The notes beneath the pieces are model-generated. The model saw nothing but the letters and a program-made list of their open reading frames with translations. It was not told the DNA's origin and made no database searches. 64,000 nucleotides of DNA, taken from the NCBI RefSeq assembly GCF_000428145.1, contig NZ_ATZJ01000002.1:1-64000 (forward strand), read 5' to 3'. The stretch comes from Chitinilyticum litopenaei DSM 21440. Lineage in GTDB: Bacteria > Pseudomonadota > Gammaproteobacteria > Burkholderiales > Chitinibacteraceae. The translations under genes were made by a program, and so were the position numbers. The stretch's first letter is position 1. Each line of letters begins with the position of its first letter. Shown piece after piece: positions 34,154 to 43,096 of this stretch.

Positions 34154-34346
34154 AACGCAGAAACACAGAGAAAGGCAAAAACCTTTGAACCACAGAGACA
34201 CAGAGGGCACAGAGGAAACAAAACCCTGAGCAATGCCGATGAGGTGCTCCCGCTTTTCTCTGTGTGCTCTGTGTCTCTGTGGTTGATTTGGGTTTTCCGA
34301 GAAGTCTTGCTACTCAGGCACCGATTTTTCTCTGCGCCTCTGCGTT
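34154..34346. repeat. Long inverted repeat built of CACAGAG units
   Basis: AACCACAGAGACACAGAG at 34188-34205 and its continuation to 34215 are repeated inverted at 34258-34284 (CTCTGTGTCTCTGTGGTT). Outer arms AACGCAGAAACACAGAG (34154-34170) and TCTCTGCGCCTCTGCGTT (34329-34346) also pair. The motif family (CTCTGTG...CTCTGTGGTT) is widespread in environmental bacterial genomes. It fills the interval between the exonuclease and the RlmK-like gene. Confidence 0.75.
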
Positions 34347-34359
34347 GCGGTTTTCCGGG

Positions 34360-35301
34360 TCAGCCGGCTTTGACAAAGCGCCAGCACTGATGAATGCGCT
34401 TGTTGCGGAAGTCTTCCGGCACCGATTGCGCCGATATGTCCTGCCCCAGCGGGGCAATATGGTCGTCGAGCTTGAAGCTGCGCAGATTGTTGGAGAAATA
34501 CAGCACGCCACCGGGGTTGAGCAGTTCCAGGCAGGATTCGACCAGCCAGCCGTGGTCGCGCTGCACGTCGAGCACGCCGAGCATTTTCTTGGAGTTGGAA
34601 AAGCTCGGCGGGTCCATCACGATCAGGTCGAAGCGTTCGCGGTCGGCCATGGCGTTCTGCAGGAACTGGAATACATCGGCACGCACGCGCTGGTGACGCG
34701 TTTGATCCATGCCGTTCAGCTCGAAATTGCGCCCGGCCCAGTCCAGGTAGGTATTCGACAGATCCACCGTCAGCGATTCGCGCGCACCGCCGGCGGCGGC
34801 GTACACGGTAAACGCGCCGGTGTAGCTGAAGAGGTTGAGGAAGCGCTTGCCGGCAGCTTCCAGCATCACGCGGCGGCGCGTGTTGCGGTGGTCGAGGAAC
34901 AGGCCGGTATCCAGATAGGCGCCCAGGTTGACCCAGAATTTCAGGCCGTGCTCGGTGACGACAAAATCCTCGCCCTTCTCGCCGGTTTTCTCGTACTGCT
35001 CGCTGCCCTTCTGGCGCTCGCGGCGCTTGAGCACGACGGCCGCGGGCGCGATGCCCAGCACCTCGGCGCTGGCCAGCCGGATGGTTTCCAGCCAGGCGGC
35101 ATGCTCGTCCTCGCTTTGCTGCCAGCCGGTATCGAATTCCTGCAGGTGGGCGTGCTCGCCATAGATGTCGACGATCACCGGGAATTCCGGCACGTCGCGG
35201 TCATAGACGCGGTAACAGGCCAGTTCCTGCCGCCGCGCCCACTTGCCCCAGTGGCGGTAATTCTTCAACAGGCGATTGCGGTAACTGGCGATGTCGGCCA
35301 T
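34360..35301 (-). CDS. Class I SAM-dependent rRNA methyltransferase (RlmK-like)
   Basis: 313 residues resembling the C-terminal (RlmK, m7G2069 of 23S rRNA) half of enterobacterial RlmKL. Motif I is FLNLFSYTGAFTVYAAAGGA, the acidic end of strand 2 is TVDLSNTYLDWA, and motif IV is IVMDPPSFSNSKKM. The THUMP/RlmL half is absent, so this is a stand-alone enzyme. RlmI (m5C1962) is the main alternative, but it carries a PUA domain, which is missing here. Substrate by homology only. The ATG at 35301 is the only good start. Confidence 0.85.
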   Translation of the reverse strand: MADIASYRNRLLKNYRHWGKWARRQELACYRVYDRDVPEFPVIVDIYGEHAHLQEFDTGWQQSEDEHAAWLETIRLASAEVLGIAPAAVVLKRRERQKGSEQYEKTGEKGEDFVVTEHGLKFWVNLGAYLDTGLFLDHRNTRRRVMLEAAGKRFLNLFSYTGAFTVYAAAGGARESLTVDLSNTYLDWAGRNFELNGMDQTRHQRVRADVFQFLQNAMADRERFDLIVMDPPSFSNSKKMLGVLDVQRDHGWLVESCLELLNPGGVLYFSNNLRSFKLDDHIAPLGQDISAQSVPEDFRNKRIHQCWRFVKAG

Positions 35302-35391
35302 AACGATGCACTTCCCTTTGCAAAAATGGAATTCTACCAGTGTGCAGGATATGCTTTCAGGGTTAAGCGAATGCTTATTTATTACTGATCA

Positions 35392-38300
35392 ATGACAGCC
35401 ACCCTCGATTCCATCCCCTGCGACGACGCCGGGCAATGCTTCAGCCATCGCCTGGCCCGTGCAATGGCCGAGGGTCCGCACGCGCTGCTGCTGCTGGATG
35501 CACTGAGCAGCGACACGGGTGAAGTCAGTGATTTCTGCTGCGTCTACGCCAATGCGGCCGCCGTGCGCGAGCTGGGGCTGGGCGAGGCGGACGAACTGCT
35601 CGGCAAGCAGTTGCTGCGCGACTGGGCGAGCGTGAACGACCGCCAACAGCTCTTTCGCCTGAGCTGCGAGGTGCTTGCCCGCGACGAGGCCCTACTGCTG
35701 GAACTGCCCTTGCAGCATCAGGGTGAAACACACCATTACCGCCTGCAGCTTTATCCGGCGGCGCCCGGCGTGGCGCTGAGCCTGCGGCGCATCGATCACG
35801 AAGTGCGCAGCCGGCAGCTGGCCGAGGATTACACCCACCAGCTGGAGGCCGCCGTGCTGCAGCGCACGCAGGCCCTGCTTGACACCGAGCAGCGCGCGCA
35901 CACCCTGCTGGGCGCGCTGCGGGTCGGCGTGATTGCCTGCGCGCCCGATGGCAGCCTGATCGAATGCAATGCCATGGCGCGGCGCCTGCTGGATCTCGAC
36001 GCCGCCGCCGATGGCAGCCTGCACGGCAAGGGCACCTGGGTATTAATCGACAGCCAAGGCAAGCCATTACCTGCAGAGCAATACCCCGTTGCCAGCGTTC
36101 TTCGCACCGGCAAGCCACTGCAAGAGCAGGTGTACGGCATCGCCTATCACGATGGCCGGGCGCTGACCTGGTGTCTCAGTGACGCCTATCCGCGCTTTGA
36201 CAGCGAGGGCGTGCGGCAGGAAGTCATCATCCAGTTTGTCGACATCAGCTCGCAAATCCGCCAGCAGCTCGCCAGCCAGCGCAGCCGCCAGCGCGCCGAG
36301 CACCTGCTCTACCTGCAGACCCGCAGCCATGAATTGCACGAAGCGGCGCTGCAAGGCGAGATCGAGCAGCTCGCCGCCAGCCTGACCGACAGTCGCCATG
36401 CGCAAATCCTGCATGGTGCGGCCAGCCCCCTGCACAATCCGGAAGGCAACCGCCTGCAGGTGCGCGTGCAGATGCATGGCCAGGATGACAGCGACAGCCT
36501 GCGCCTGCAGGTCTGGGGCAAGGCCCAGCCCTACGATGACCATGACCGCCAGTTGCTGGAGGAGCTGGGCCACGACTACTGGCTGGTGCTGCAGCAGCAA
36601 AGGCTGCAGGCCGCCTGGCAGAATGACCGCAAGCGCATGCAGCTGGTGATCGCCGCCAGCCAGATGGACATCTGGGAATACGAAATTCTCGACGACCCGA
36701 ACAATGTGCGCATCCAGCGCGAGCATTCGGGCGGCCTGGGGCTGCCGAACAATTACACCAGCGAAGATGCCGAGGGTTTTCGCAACCGCCTGCACCCCGA
36801 TGATCGCGAGCGCGTGCTTGCCTACCTGCAGCAATACCTCAACGGCGAGCTGGCGCACTATCAGCAGGAATTCCGCCTGCGTGACCGCCAGGGCGAGTAT
36901 CGCCACATCCTCTCCTCCGGCGAGATCGTCGAACGCTACGCCGATGGCCGCCCGAAACGCATGGTGGGCACCCACCTCGACGTTACCGAGGAACGGCGCA
37001 CAGTGGCCGAGCTGCGCGCCATCGAGGGCCAGCTGACCGCCACGCTCAACAGCGTCAGCCTGATCACGCTGATCCTTGACCGGCAGGGCCGCATCGAATT
37101 CTGCAGCGAACACCTGGCGCAGCTGGTCGGCCGCCCGGTGCAGGAGCTGCTGGGCATGGACTGGTTCAGCCACTTCCTGCCGGCCGGCACCGAGGACGTG
37201 CGCCAGATGTTCCACGCCGCCTTCGAACATGCCGCATTGCCGGCCGTCTACGAAAACCCCATCCTCACGGCCAGGGGCGGCGTGCGCCACATCCGCTGGC
37301 ACAATTCGCTGCGCCGCAATGCCGATGGCGAGCTGACCGGCTCGATTTCCATCGGCGAGGACATTACCGACCAGCAAGCGGCGCAACAGGAACTGAAGCT
37401 CGCCGCGACCGTCTTCGACAGCAACAGCGAAGGCGTGCTGATCACCGACGCGCGCCTGCGGGTGCTCAAGGCCAACCGCGCCTTCAGTCTGCTGAGCGGT
37501 CACAGCAAGCCGCTGGGGCTGCGCGCCCAGCAGCTCTTCCTGACTGCCAGCAAGGCCGAATACCGCAAGCTGCGCTACCTGCTGGCCATCAATCAGGCCT
37601 GGCAGGGCGAAGTGGCACTGTGCCGCCCGCACGGCAAGCCGATTCCGGTCTGGCTGTCGATCAGCGGCGTGCACGATGACCAGCTGCGCATCAGCCACTA
37701 TGTGGCGGTCGCCACCGACATTTCCGAACGCAAGCGCCAGCAGGCCCAGATCGAGTACATGGCCTACCATGATCCGCTCACCGGCCTGCCCAACCGCCTG
37801 CTGCTGATCGACCGCTTCCAGGTGGCGCGCGCGCTGGCCGAACGGCAAAACGGCAAGCTGGCGCTGCTGTTCATCGATCTGGACCGCTTCAAGCTGGTCA
37901 ACGACACGCTGGGCCATCCGGCTGGCGACATGCTGCTGCAACTGGTCGGCGCGCGCCTGCATGATTGCGTGCGCGAAAGCGACACGGTGGCACGACTGGG
38001 GGGCGACGAGTTTCTGGTGCTGCTGCAGCTGCAGCACGGCTATGGCGCCTCGGAAGTGGCCCAGGCCATCCTGACCAGCATGGCGCGCCCCCTGCAGCTC
38101 GAAGGGCGCTCGGTACACAGCGGTGCGAGCATCGGCATCAGCATCTTTCCGGATGACGGACGCGACTTCACCGAACTGCAGCAGCGGGCCGACAAGGCGC
38201 TCTATCAGGCCAAACAGGAAGGCCGCAATGCCTTCCGCTTTTACAGCGAAACCATGCAGCGCCAGGTCGAGGACCCGCTGGAACTCGACACACGCCTGCG

Positions 38301-39084
38301 CGAGGCGCTGCGCAACAACGAGCTGCGTGTGCATTACCAGCCGCAGATCGCCCTGGAAAGCGGTCAGCTGGTGGGCTTCGAGGCGCTGGTGCGCTGGGAG
38401 CATCCGGCGCACGGGCCGATTTCACCGGCGCATTTCATCCCACTGGCCGAGGAAACCGGCTTCATCCTGGAAATCGGCGCCTGGGTGCTGCACGAGGCGT
38501 GCCGGCAGATGCGCGAGTGGCTGGATGCCGGCTATCCCCCGCTGACGCTGGCGGTGAACCTGTCGGCCATCCAGTTCAGCCGCGGCGATCTGGTGCTGCT
38601 GGTCAGCGACGCCCTGGCGCGCAGCGGCCTGCCGGCGCACTGCCTGGAGCTGGAACTGACCGAGTCGGTGCTGCTCAATGATGCCGATCTGTGCCGGCGC
38701 ACGCTGAATACGCTGAGCAATATGGGGGTGCAGGTATCCATCGACGACTTCGGCACCGGTTACTCTTGCCTGGCATACCTCAAGGATCTTGATGTGGCCA
38801 AGCTGAAAATCGACCGCAGTTTCGTCATGAAGCTCAACGATGACCGCAACCGGGCCATTGTCAGCGCCATCATCAGCATGGCCCGGGCACTGGGGCTGAC
38901 CACGCTGGCCGAAGGCGTCGAGCATCCGGCCGAGCTGCTGCAGCTGCACCGCCTGGGCTGCGAGGAAATCCAGGGCTACTTCTGCGGCCGCCCCTTGCCG
39001 GCCGAGCTGTGCCTGCCCTGGCTGGCCGCCCGCCTGAACGAGGAGCCGCTGATCGCCCCGCTGGTCAGCATTCCGAACGACTGA
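35392..39084 (+). CDS. PAS-domain GGDEF-EAL protein (cyclic-di-GMP turnover)
   Basis: 1230-residue sensor-type enzyme. I count at least four PAS-like segments before residue 790, the clearest at about 420-545 (PAS with a 'RDRQGEYRHILSSGE' PAC end), 550-660 and 665-785. The diguanylate cyclase domain has RLGGDEFLVLL (about 870) with an RESD inhibitory site five residues upstream. The EAL domain has FEALVRWEHP (about 996), NLSAIQFS, ELTESVLL, IDDFGTGYSCLAYL and LKIDRSFV, so both activities could be real. No transmembrane segment. The N-terminal 130 residues are not recognised. A short AT-richer codon patch at about 36038-36090 coincides with a candidate hairpin repeat. Confidence 0.93.
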   Translation: MTATLDSIPCDDAGQCFSHRLARAMAEGPHALLLLDALSSDTGEVSDFCCVYANAAAVRELGLGEADELLGKQLLRDWASVNDRQQLFRLSCEVLARDEALLLELPLQHQGETHHYRLQLYPAAPGVALSLRRIDHEVRSRQLAEDYTHQLEAAVLQRTQALLDTEQRAHTLLGALRVGVIACAPDGSLIECNAMARRLLDLDAAADGSLHGKGTWVLIDSQGKPLPAEQYPVASVLRTGKPLQEQVYGIAYHDGRALTWCLSDAYPRFDSEGVRQEVIIQFVDISSQIRQQLASQRSRQRAEHLLYLQTRSHELHEAALQGEIEQLAASLTDSRHAQILHGAASPLHNPEGNRLQVRVQMHGQDDSDSLRLQVWGKAQPYDDHDRQLLEELGHDYWLVLQQQRLQAAWQNDRKRMQLVIAASQMDIWEYEILDDPNNVRIQREHSGGLGLPNNYTSEDAEGFRNRLHPDDRERVLAYLQQYLNGELAHYQQEFRLRDRQGEYRHILSSGEIVERYADGRPKRMVGTHLDVTEERRTVAELRAIEGQLTATLNSVSLITLILDRQGRIEFCSEHLAQLVGRPVQELLGMDWFSHFLPAGTEDVRQMFHAAFEHAALPAVYENPILTARGGVRHIRWHNSLRRNADGELTGSISIGEDITDQQAAQQELKLAATVFDSNSEGVLITDARLRVLKANRAFSLLSGHSKPLGLRAQQLFLTASKAEYRKLRYLLAINQAWQGEVALCRPHGKPIPVWLSISGVHDDQLRISHYVAVATDISERKRQQAQIEYMAYHDPLTGLPNRLLLIDRFQVARALAERQNGKLALLFIDLDRFKLVNDTLGHPAGDMLLQLVGARLHDCVRESDTVARLGGDEFLVLLQLQHGYGASEVAQAILTSMARPLQLEGRSVHSGASIGISIFPDDGRDFTELQQRADKALYQAKQEGRNAFRFYSETMQRQVEDPLELDTRLREALRNNELRVHYQPQIALESGQLVGFEALVRWEHPAHGPISPAHFIPLAEETGFILEIGAWVLHEACRQMREWLDAGYPPLTLAVNLSAIQFSRGDLVLLVSDALARSGLPAHCLELELTESVLLNDADLCRRTLNTLSNMGVQVSIDDFGTGYSCLAYLKDLDVAKLKIDRSFVMKLNDDRNRAIVSAIISMARALGLTTLAEGVEHPAELLQLHRLGCEEIQGYFCGRPLPAELCLPWLAARLNEEPLIAPLVSIPND
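36038..36087 (+). repeat. Candidate 49-nt hairpin repeat inside a PAS coding region, copy 6
   Basis: GGGTATTAATCGACAGCC ... CATTACCTGCAGAGC ... ATACCCC. By hand count 28 of 50 positions match copy 5 without gaps, and the ends pair. However, it encodes LIDSQGKPLPAEQYP, a typical PAS sequence, so convergence is possible. The codons here (TTA, ATT, CCA, CCT) differ from the neighbouring GC-rich choice. Confidence 0.28.
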
Positions 39085-39215
39085 AAAGGGAAAACTGACA
39101 TCAGCCCTGTCGCCACGGCGCCAGACATTGCGGAGGGCGGCCCCGGCAAAACCGCGGGGGCCACTGAGGGAATTGCACCGGGAGGGGCGCTTCGCCCCCC
39201 GCCGCGCCCGCCCTG

Positions 39216-39713
39216 CTACGTGTTGCCGGCCTGCCAGTCGACCAGATGTTCCAGCACGGCTTGCGGCACATAATGCGCCACCACCTTTTCCCAGCCGGCC
39301 GGACCGACCAGACCCTTGACCATCGTCGAGCTGATTTCGGCAATGCTGCGCGGCGGCATCAGGAAGACGGTGTCGATGTGCGGGGCCAGATCGGCATTCA
39401 CATAGCGCATCTTGCGCTCGTATTCGTAATCGGCCGCCTCGCGGATGCCGCGCAGGATGTAGTGGGCATGGCGTTCACGGGCGAAATCGACGAGATAGCG
39501 GTTCTCGAACACCTCGATGCGCACCTTGGGCAGGTGCTCAAGGGCTGCGCGCAAGAGGCGCAGGCGCTGCTCGGTGCTGAAGGTATAGCGCTTGTCGGGA
39601 TTCTCGCCGATGGCGACGATCATTTCGTCAAAGAGACTCACCCCGCGCTCGATCATCCACAGATGGCCATTGGTCACGGGATCAAAACTGCCGGCATAGA
39701 CGGCTCTACGCAT
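39216..39713 (-). CDS. coaD: Phosphopantetheine adenylyltransferase
   Basis: 165 residues; makes dephospho-CoA from 4'-phosphopantetheine and ATP. The nucleotidyltransferase signature is AVYAGSFDPVTNGHLWMIER, with the later RGIREAADYEYE and ISSTMVKGLV (ISST...K) blocks. ATG 39713 is placed seven bases after AGGA; a GTG one codon earlier is possible. The 3' side (39085-39215) holds a GGGGCG/CGCCCC hairpin without a U-run. Confidence 0.97.
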   Translation of the reverse strand: MRRAVYAGSFDPVTNGHLWMIERGVSLFDEMIVAIGENPDKRYTFSTEQRLRLLRAALEHLPKVRIEVFENRYLVDFARERHAHYILRGIREAADYEYERKMRYVNADLAPHIDTVFLMPPRSIAEISSTMVKGLVGPAGWEKVVAHYVPQAVLEHLVDWQAGNT

Positions 39714-39868
39714 CACTTTTTCCTGCTGAGGTGAGGCGACACTATACCATCAGCACACATTTAATTATGATGACCGCAGCGTTCGTGCCGCGATCCGCGC
39801 CACGCCCGACACCAAGAAAAACAAGCCGTCAGCCCCTGTTTCCAGCCCCTGTTCTAGGAGTGCCCACC

Positions 39869-40993
39869 GTGATCCGTCCCCTGCTTCTCAGCGCCTGCCT
39901 GTCGCTCACGCCACTGGCCCTGGCCGACATCAACATCGGCCAGTCCGTTCCGACTTCCGGCATCGCCGCCGACACGGGCAAGGCGCTGGCCATCGGCGCG
40001 GCGCTGTATTTCAGCCGGGTCAACGCCCAGGGCGGCATCAATGGCGAGCTGATCAACCATATCGTGCTGGATGACGGCTATGATCCCAAGCGCGCACTGG
40101 GCAATACCCGCCAGTTGCTGGAACGCGACAATGTCGTGGCACTGGTGTCGTATTACGGCACCGGCACCGGTCTGGAGCTGAACCAGTCGCGCGTGCTGGA
40201 CAACGCGCAAACCGCGCTGATCGGCCTGCATTCCGGCGCCCAGGCGCTGCGCGAAGGCAGCGCCAGCCCGATGATTTTCCATACCCGCGCCAGTTACGCC
40301 CAGGAAGCCGAGAAAACCATCCAGCTGCTGACCAGCCATCTGGGGGTCAGCAAGATCGGCATCGTTTACCCCGACAGCGCCTTTGGCCAGGATGGCCTCA
40401 ATGCCGTCAAGGCGGCCATGCACAAGCGCAAGCTGCAACTGGCGAGCGAAATCCGCTATGCGGCCGACGGCGCCGACATTGCCACCGCCGCCAAGCAGAT
40501 GGCCAAGGCCAATCCGGAAGTGGTGCTGATTGTCGCCGTTTCGCAGCCGGCCGGCCAGTTCATCAAGCAGTTCCGCGCCCAGGGCGCAAGCTCTCAGCTG
40601 TATGCGCTGTCGCCGGTGCAGTACGAGGCCATCGACAAGGCCATCACGCGCAAGCAGGCGCATGGCCTAGGGCTTAGCCAGGTTTATCCGTATCCGAACG
40701 ACGCCCGCCTGCGCCTGATCCGCGAATTCCAGGCCGACGCCGGCGCCGTACTGAACAAGGGTGAATACGCCAGCTACGCGCTGCTGGAAGGCTACATCTC
40801 CGCCCGCCTGGCCGTGGAGGCGCTGCGCCGCTCGGGCAAGACCGTGAGCCGCGATGGCGTCTACAAGGGCTTGCAGGCGCTGGGGCGCTATGATCTGGGT
40901 GGCTTCACCATCGACTACAGCGGTGGCAAGCGCAGCGGCTCGAACTTCGTCGAGCTGACCATGGTTGCCCCGTCCGGCGGCCTGACCCGCTAA
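39869..40993 (+). CDS. Periplasmic branched-chain-amino-acid-type binding protein (orphan)
   Basis: 374 residues from a GTG start preceded by TAGGAG at eight bases; a signal peptide ends PLALA/DINIGQ. The mature protein is a type 1 periplasmic-binding fold (LivJ/Peripla_BP_6): IAADTGKALAIGAALYFSRV with NAQGGINGELI, then DDGYDPKRALGNTRQLL, and IGIVYPDSAFGQDGL. The longer frame from 39731 adds residues without signal-peptide character. No ABC permease or ATPase is adjacent, so it may serve a distant transporter or act as a sensor partner. Ligand unknown. Confidence 0.88.
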   Translation: MIRPLLLSACLSLTPLALADINIGQSVPTSGIAADTGKALAIGAALYFSRVNAQGGINGELINHIVLDDGYDPKRALGNTRQLLERDNVVALVSYYGTGTGLELNQSRVLDNAQTALIGLHSGAQALREGSASPMIFHTRASYAQEAEKTIQLLTSHLGVSKIGIVYPDSAFGQDGLNAVKAAMHKRKLQLASEIRYAADGADIATAAKQMAKANPEVVLIVAVSQPAGQFIKQFRAQGASSQLYALSPVQYEAIDKAITRKQAHGLGLSQVYPYPNDARLRLIREFQADAGAVLNKGEYASYALLEGYISARLAVEALRRSGKTVSRDGVYKGLQALGRYDLGGFTIDYSGGKRSGSNFVELTMVAPSGGLTR

Positions 40994-41127
40994 ACACGGT
41001 GCGCCCGGGGTCACACGTCAACGTGGCGCACACCACAAGCCTGCGAGCCTTTGCTTGACCTTACGCCCTGCCGCTCTTAGCATCGGGGTCAGCTATAACA
41101 GGGTTTACCCCAATCAAGGAGAAGCAA

Positions 41128-41475
41128 ATGAGCAACAATGACATCAAGGTGTCGTCGGGCAACAAAGAATCCAACAATATGGCGCTGCTGGTCTGGCTGG
41201 GCGCGCTGTTTTTCGGCTTCATCGTGCCGCTGATCATGTATCTGGTGAAGAAGGATGATGATTTCGTCCAGGACGTTTCCAAGGAAGCGCTGAACTGGTC
41301 GATCACCGCCATCATCGGCTACATCGCAGGCGCGATTCTGGCCGTTATTCTGGTCGGCTTCCTGATCATGTTTGCCGTAGGCATCGCCCATCTGGTGTTC
41401 TGCATCATCGGCGCCATCAAGGCCAGCAATGGCGAGTCCTACCGCCTGCCTTTCAATCTGCGTCTGATCAAGTAA
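41128..41475 (+). CDS. DUF4870-family small membrane protein
   Basis: 115 residues with a polar N-terminus (MSNNDIKVSSGNKESN) and three hydrophobic segments: ALLVWLGALFFGFIVPLIMYLV, ITAIIGYIAGAILAVILVGFLI and VGIAHLVFCIIGAIKA. The middle motif DVSKEALNWSI and the end YRLPFNLRLIK match DUF4870/Tic20-like proteins. The ATG is preceded by AAGGAGAAGCAA. The start of the TM2 gene lies two bases beyond its stop. Confidence 0.85.
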   Translation: MSNNDIKVSSGNKESNNMALLVWLGALFFGFIVPLIMYLVKKDDDFVQDVSKEALNWSITAIIGYIAGAILAVILVGFLIMFAVGIAHLVFCIIGAIKASNGESYRLPFNLRLIK

Positions 41476-41477
41476 GC

Positions 41478-41768
41478 ATGACCCGGATTCTGCCCCAAAA
41501 GCGCCTGACGGCGCTTTTGTTATGTGCACTGGCCGGCATGTTCGGCCTGCACCGCTTCTATGCCAGACGCCCGATCAGCGGCGCCGTGCTGGCGCTGCTG
41601 ATGATGGGCGGCATGCTCTGGTACTGGCAACTGCTTGCCGCCCTGCCGCCCGGCAGTGACTGGACAGACTGGCTGCAGGCGCTGACGCTGCCCGCGATCC
41701 CCATGGGCGTGGCCATTCTCTGGATGCATGTCGATCTGGTGCTGATCCTGCTCGGCCGGCTGGACTGA
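41478..41768 (+). CDS. TM2-domain membrane protein
   Basis: 96 residues. LTALLLCALAGMFGLHRFYA and RRPISGAVLALLMMGGMLWY form the TM2 motif (GxxGxHRFY followed by two helices), and a third hydrophobic segment, LPAIPMGVAILWMHVDLVLILL, ends the protein. It sits two bases after the DUF4870 gene, so the two are surely translated together. No function known. Confidence 0.8.
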   Translation: MTRILPQKRLTALLLCALAGMFGLHRFYARRPISGAVLALLMMGGMLWYWQLLAALPPGSDWTDWLQALTLPAIPMGVAILWMHVDLVLILLGRLD

Positions 41769-41813
41769 TTCTCCAGGCGCGTCTCCCGCCCCCCTTCTGC
41801 TCCGGAGCAACTC

Positions 41814-42962
41814 ATGCCCCTGCCCCACCGCCCGTCCGCCCTCTTGGGCGCCCTCCTGGCCTGCAGCCTTGCTGCGAGCGCGCAGGCTGACAATGCCCGC
41901 AGCGACCGCAATGACTACATCCGCAGCGAGAATGGCCAGTGCGCCGTGTGGGGTTCATTGCCAGACCAGAGCGATTTCGTGCTGCGCTATCAGGGCGGCT
42001 GCCAGAACGGTCGCGCCGAAGGTCGCGGCAAGGCCGAATGGTTGTCCAGGCCCGCAGGCCTGACGGTGCGTTACCGCTGGGAAGGCGAGTTCCGCAATGG
42101 CCTCTTTCTTGGCCGGCATGCGCTCAAGGGCCGTGCCGAAGCCTTGCCCAACGGCAGCTTCCTGATCGAAATCGCAGCAGCTGCCTACCTCGTCACCCGC
42201 ACCCAGGCCGACGAAGCCCCGGCGTTGTGCCAACCCGAGCGTTTGCTGGTCAGCGTGCCCGCCCAGCTCGCCACTCAGGATCAGGACGTGCAAAACCGCA
42301 TGCGCGGTGCTGGCCAGCGGCTGCAAGCGCTCTGCCCGGAACTGCGCAGCAACATCCGTGTAGCGGCGCTGGCTGGTGCGCCGGAATTGCAGGGCAATGG
42401 CCAGCTGCCGGCCGGCTTTGCCAGTGCGGGTTTCAATCCGCAGACCGGCCAGCTTGGCAACTTTCGCAATGAGCGCAGCCGCCAGCAAGCCGAAGAGGCT
42501 GCACGCGAGCAACACGCCGCTGCCATGCAGGCCAGCCGTGACGAGTTCGAGAAATTGGGTCGCCGCCATGGCGTGACGGCTTGGGTCACCATCGACCAGC
42601 TCGCCACCAACCCCTTCCGCTGGGAAGGACAAACCGTAGGCACGGTCGCCTTGGTCGAGGGCATGCTGACCCGCGAGCGCGCGCTGATCGCCAATGCCCT
42701 GCGCAGTTCCCCTTACGCCGTCCAGCTCGCCGGCATCCGCCCCGAAGAGGCGGGCAGCCAGCGCCCCATGCTGTTGATTGCCCGGGTTGGCAATCGCCAG
42801 TCCTTTCCCGGCGCACGACCCGACGACCCCGAGCTGACCCTGCTGCACTGGCAGGCCAGCATCCCCTGCCAGCAAGCCAGCTGCCGCGACCGGCTGGGCT
42901 GGCTGCGCAGCGGCGCAGGCAAGCTGGCCTGGGGCGAGCCCTGGCCAGCAGCGGCACGCTGA
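41814..42962 (+). CDS. Secreted protein of unknown function
   Basis: 382 residues not assigned to a family. A signal peptide (LLGALLACSLAASAQA/DN) is clear. Next comes a MORN-like stretch (GGCQNGRAEGRGKAEWLS ... EGEFRNGLFLGRHALKG, about 60-110). A charged helical segment (RNERSRQQAEEAAREQHAAA, about 218-250) leads to a C-terminal domain with AWVTIDQLATNPFRWEGQTV. Four cysteines in pairs (PCQQASC and two earlier) fit an oxidising periplasm. It lies 46 bases after the TM2 gene and may share its transcript. The role is not inferable. Confidence 0.7.
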   Translation: MPLPHRPSALLGALLACSLAASAQADNARSDRNDYIRSENGQCAVWGSLPDQSDFVLRYQGGCQNGRAEGRGKAEWLSRPAGLTVRYRWEGEFRNGLFLGRHALKGRAEALPNGSFLIEIAAAAYLVTRTQADEAPALCQPERLLVSVPAQLATQDQDVQNRMRGAGQRLQALCPELRSNIRVAALAGAPELQGNGQLPAGFASAGFNPQTGQLGNFRNERSRQQAEEAAREQHAAAMQASRDEFEKLGRRHGVTAWVTIDQLATNPFRWEGQTVGTVALVEGMLTRERALIANALRSSPYAVQLAGIRPEEAGSQRPMLLIARVGNRQSFPGARPDDPELTLLHWQASIPCQQASCRDRLGWLRSGAGKLAWGEPWPAAAR

Positions 42963-42975
42963 AGCAATCAGGAAT

Positions 42976-43001
42976 CTGATTAAAAAGCTATCTCAGCAAG
43001 C
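42976..43001 (+). repeat. 26-nt box (CTGATTA...CTCAGCAA), stand-alone copy
   Basis: CTGATTAAAAAGCTATCTCA followed by GCAAGC. The same order of motifs (CTGAYTA, then CTCAGCAA or CTCGGCAA) occurs after the hairpin repeats at 56192-56217 and 61301-61326. Here it follows the stop of the secreted protein by about a dozen bases. Confidence 0.45.
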
Positions 43002-43014
43002 ATTGACTAGCAGC

Positions 43015-43096
43015 CCGTCATGCCGGCGAAGGCCGGCATCCAGACTGCAAACGTTTCGTTAACCCTTCTGGATTCCGGCCTTCGCCGGAATGACGG
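43015..43096. repeat. CCGGCGAAGGCCGG-type inverted repeat
   Basis: CCGTCATGCCGGCGAAGGCC and on to CCAGA (43016-43044) are repeated inverted as TCTGGATTCCGGCCTTCGCC and on to GACGG (43067-43096). It resembles the 'CGTCATTCCGGCGAAGGCCGG' repeats common in Neisseria, Xanthomonas and other genomes. Loop of about 20 bases. No gene in it. Confidence 0.75.
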
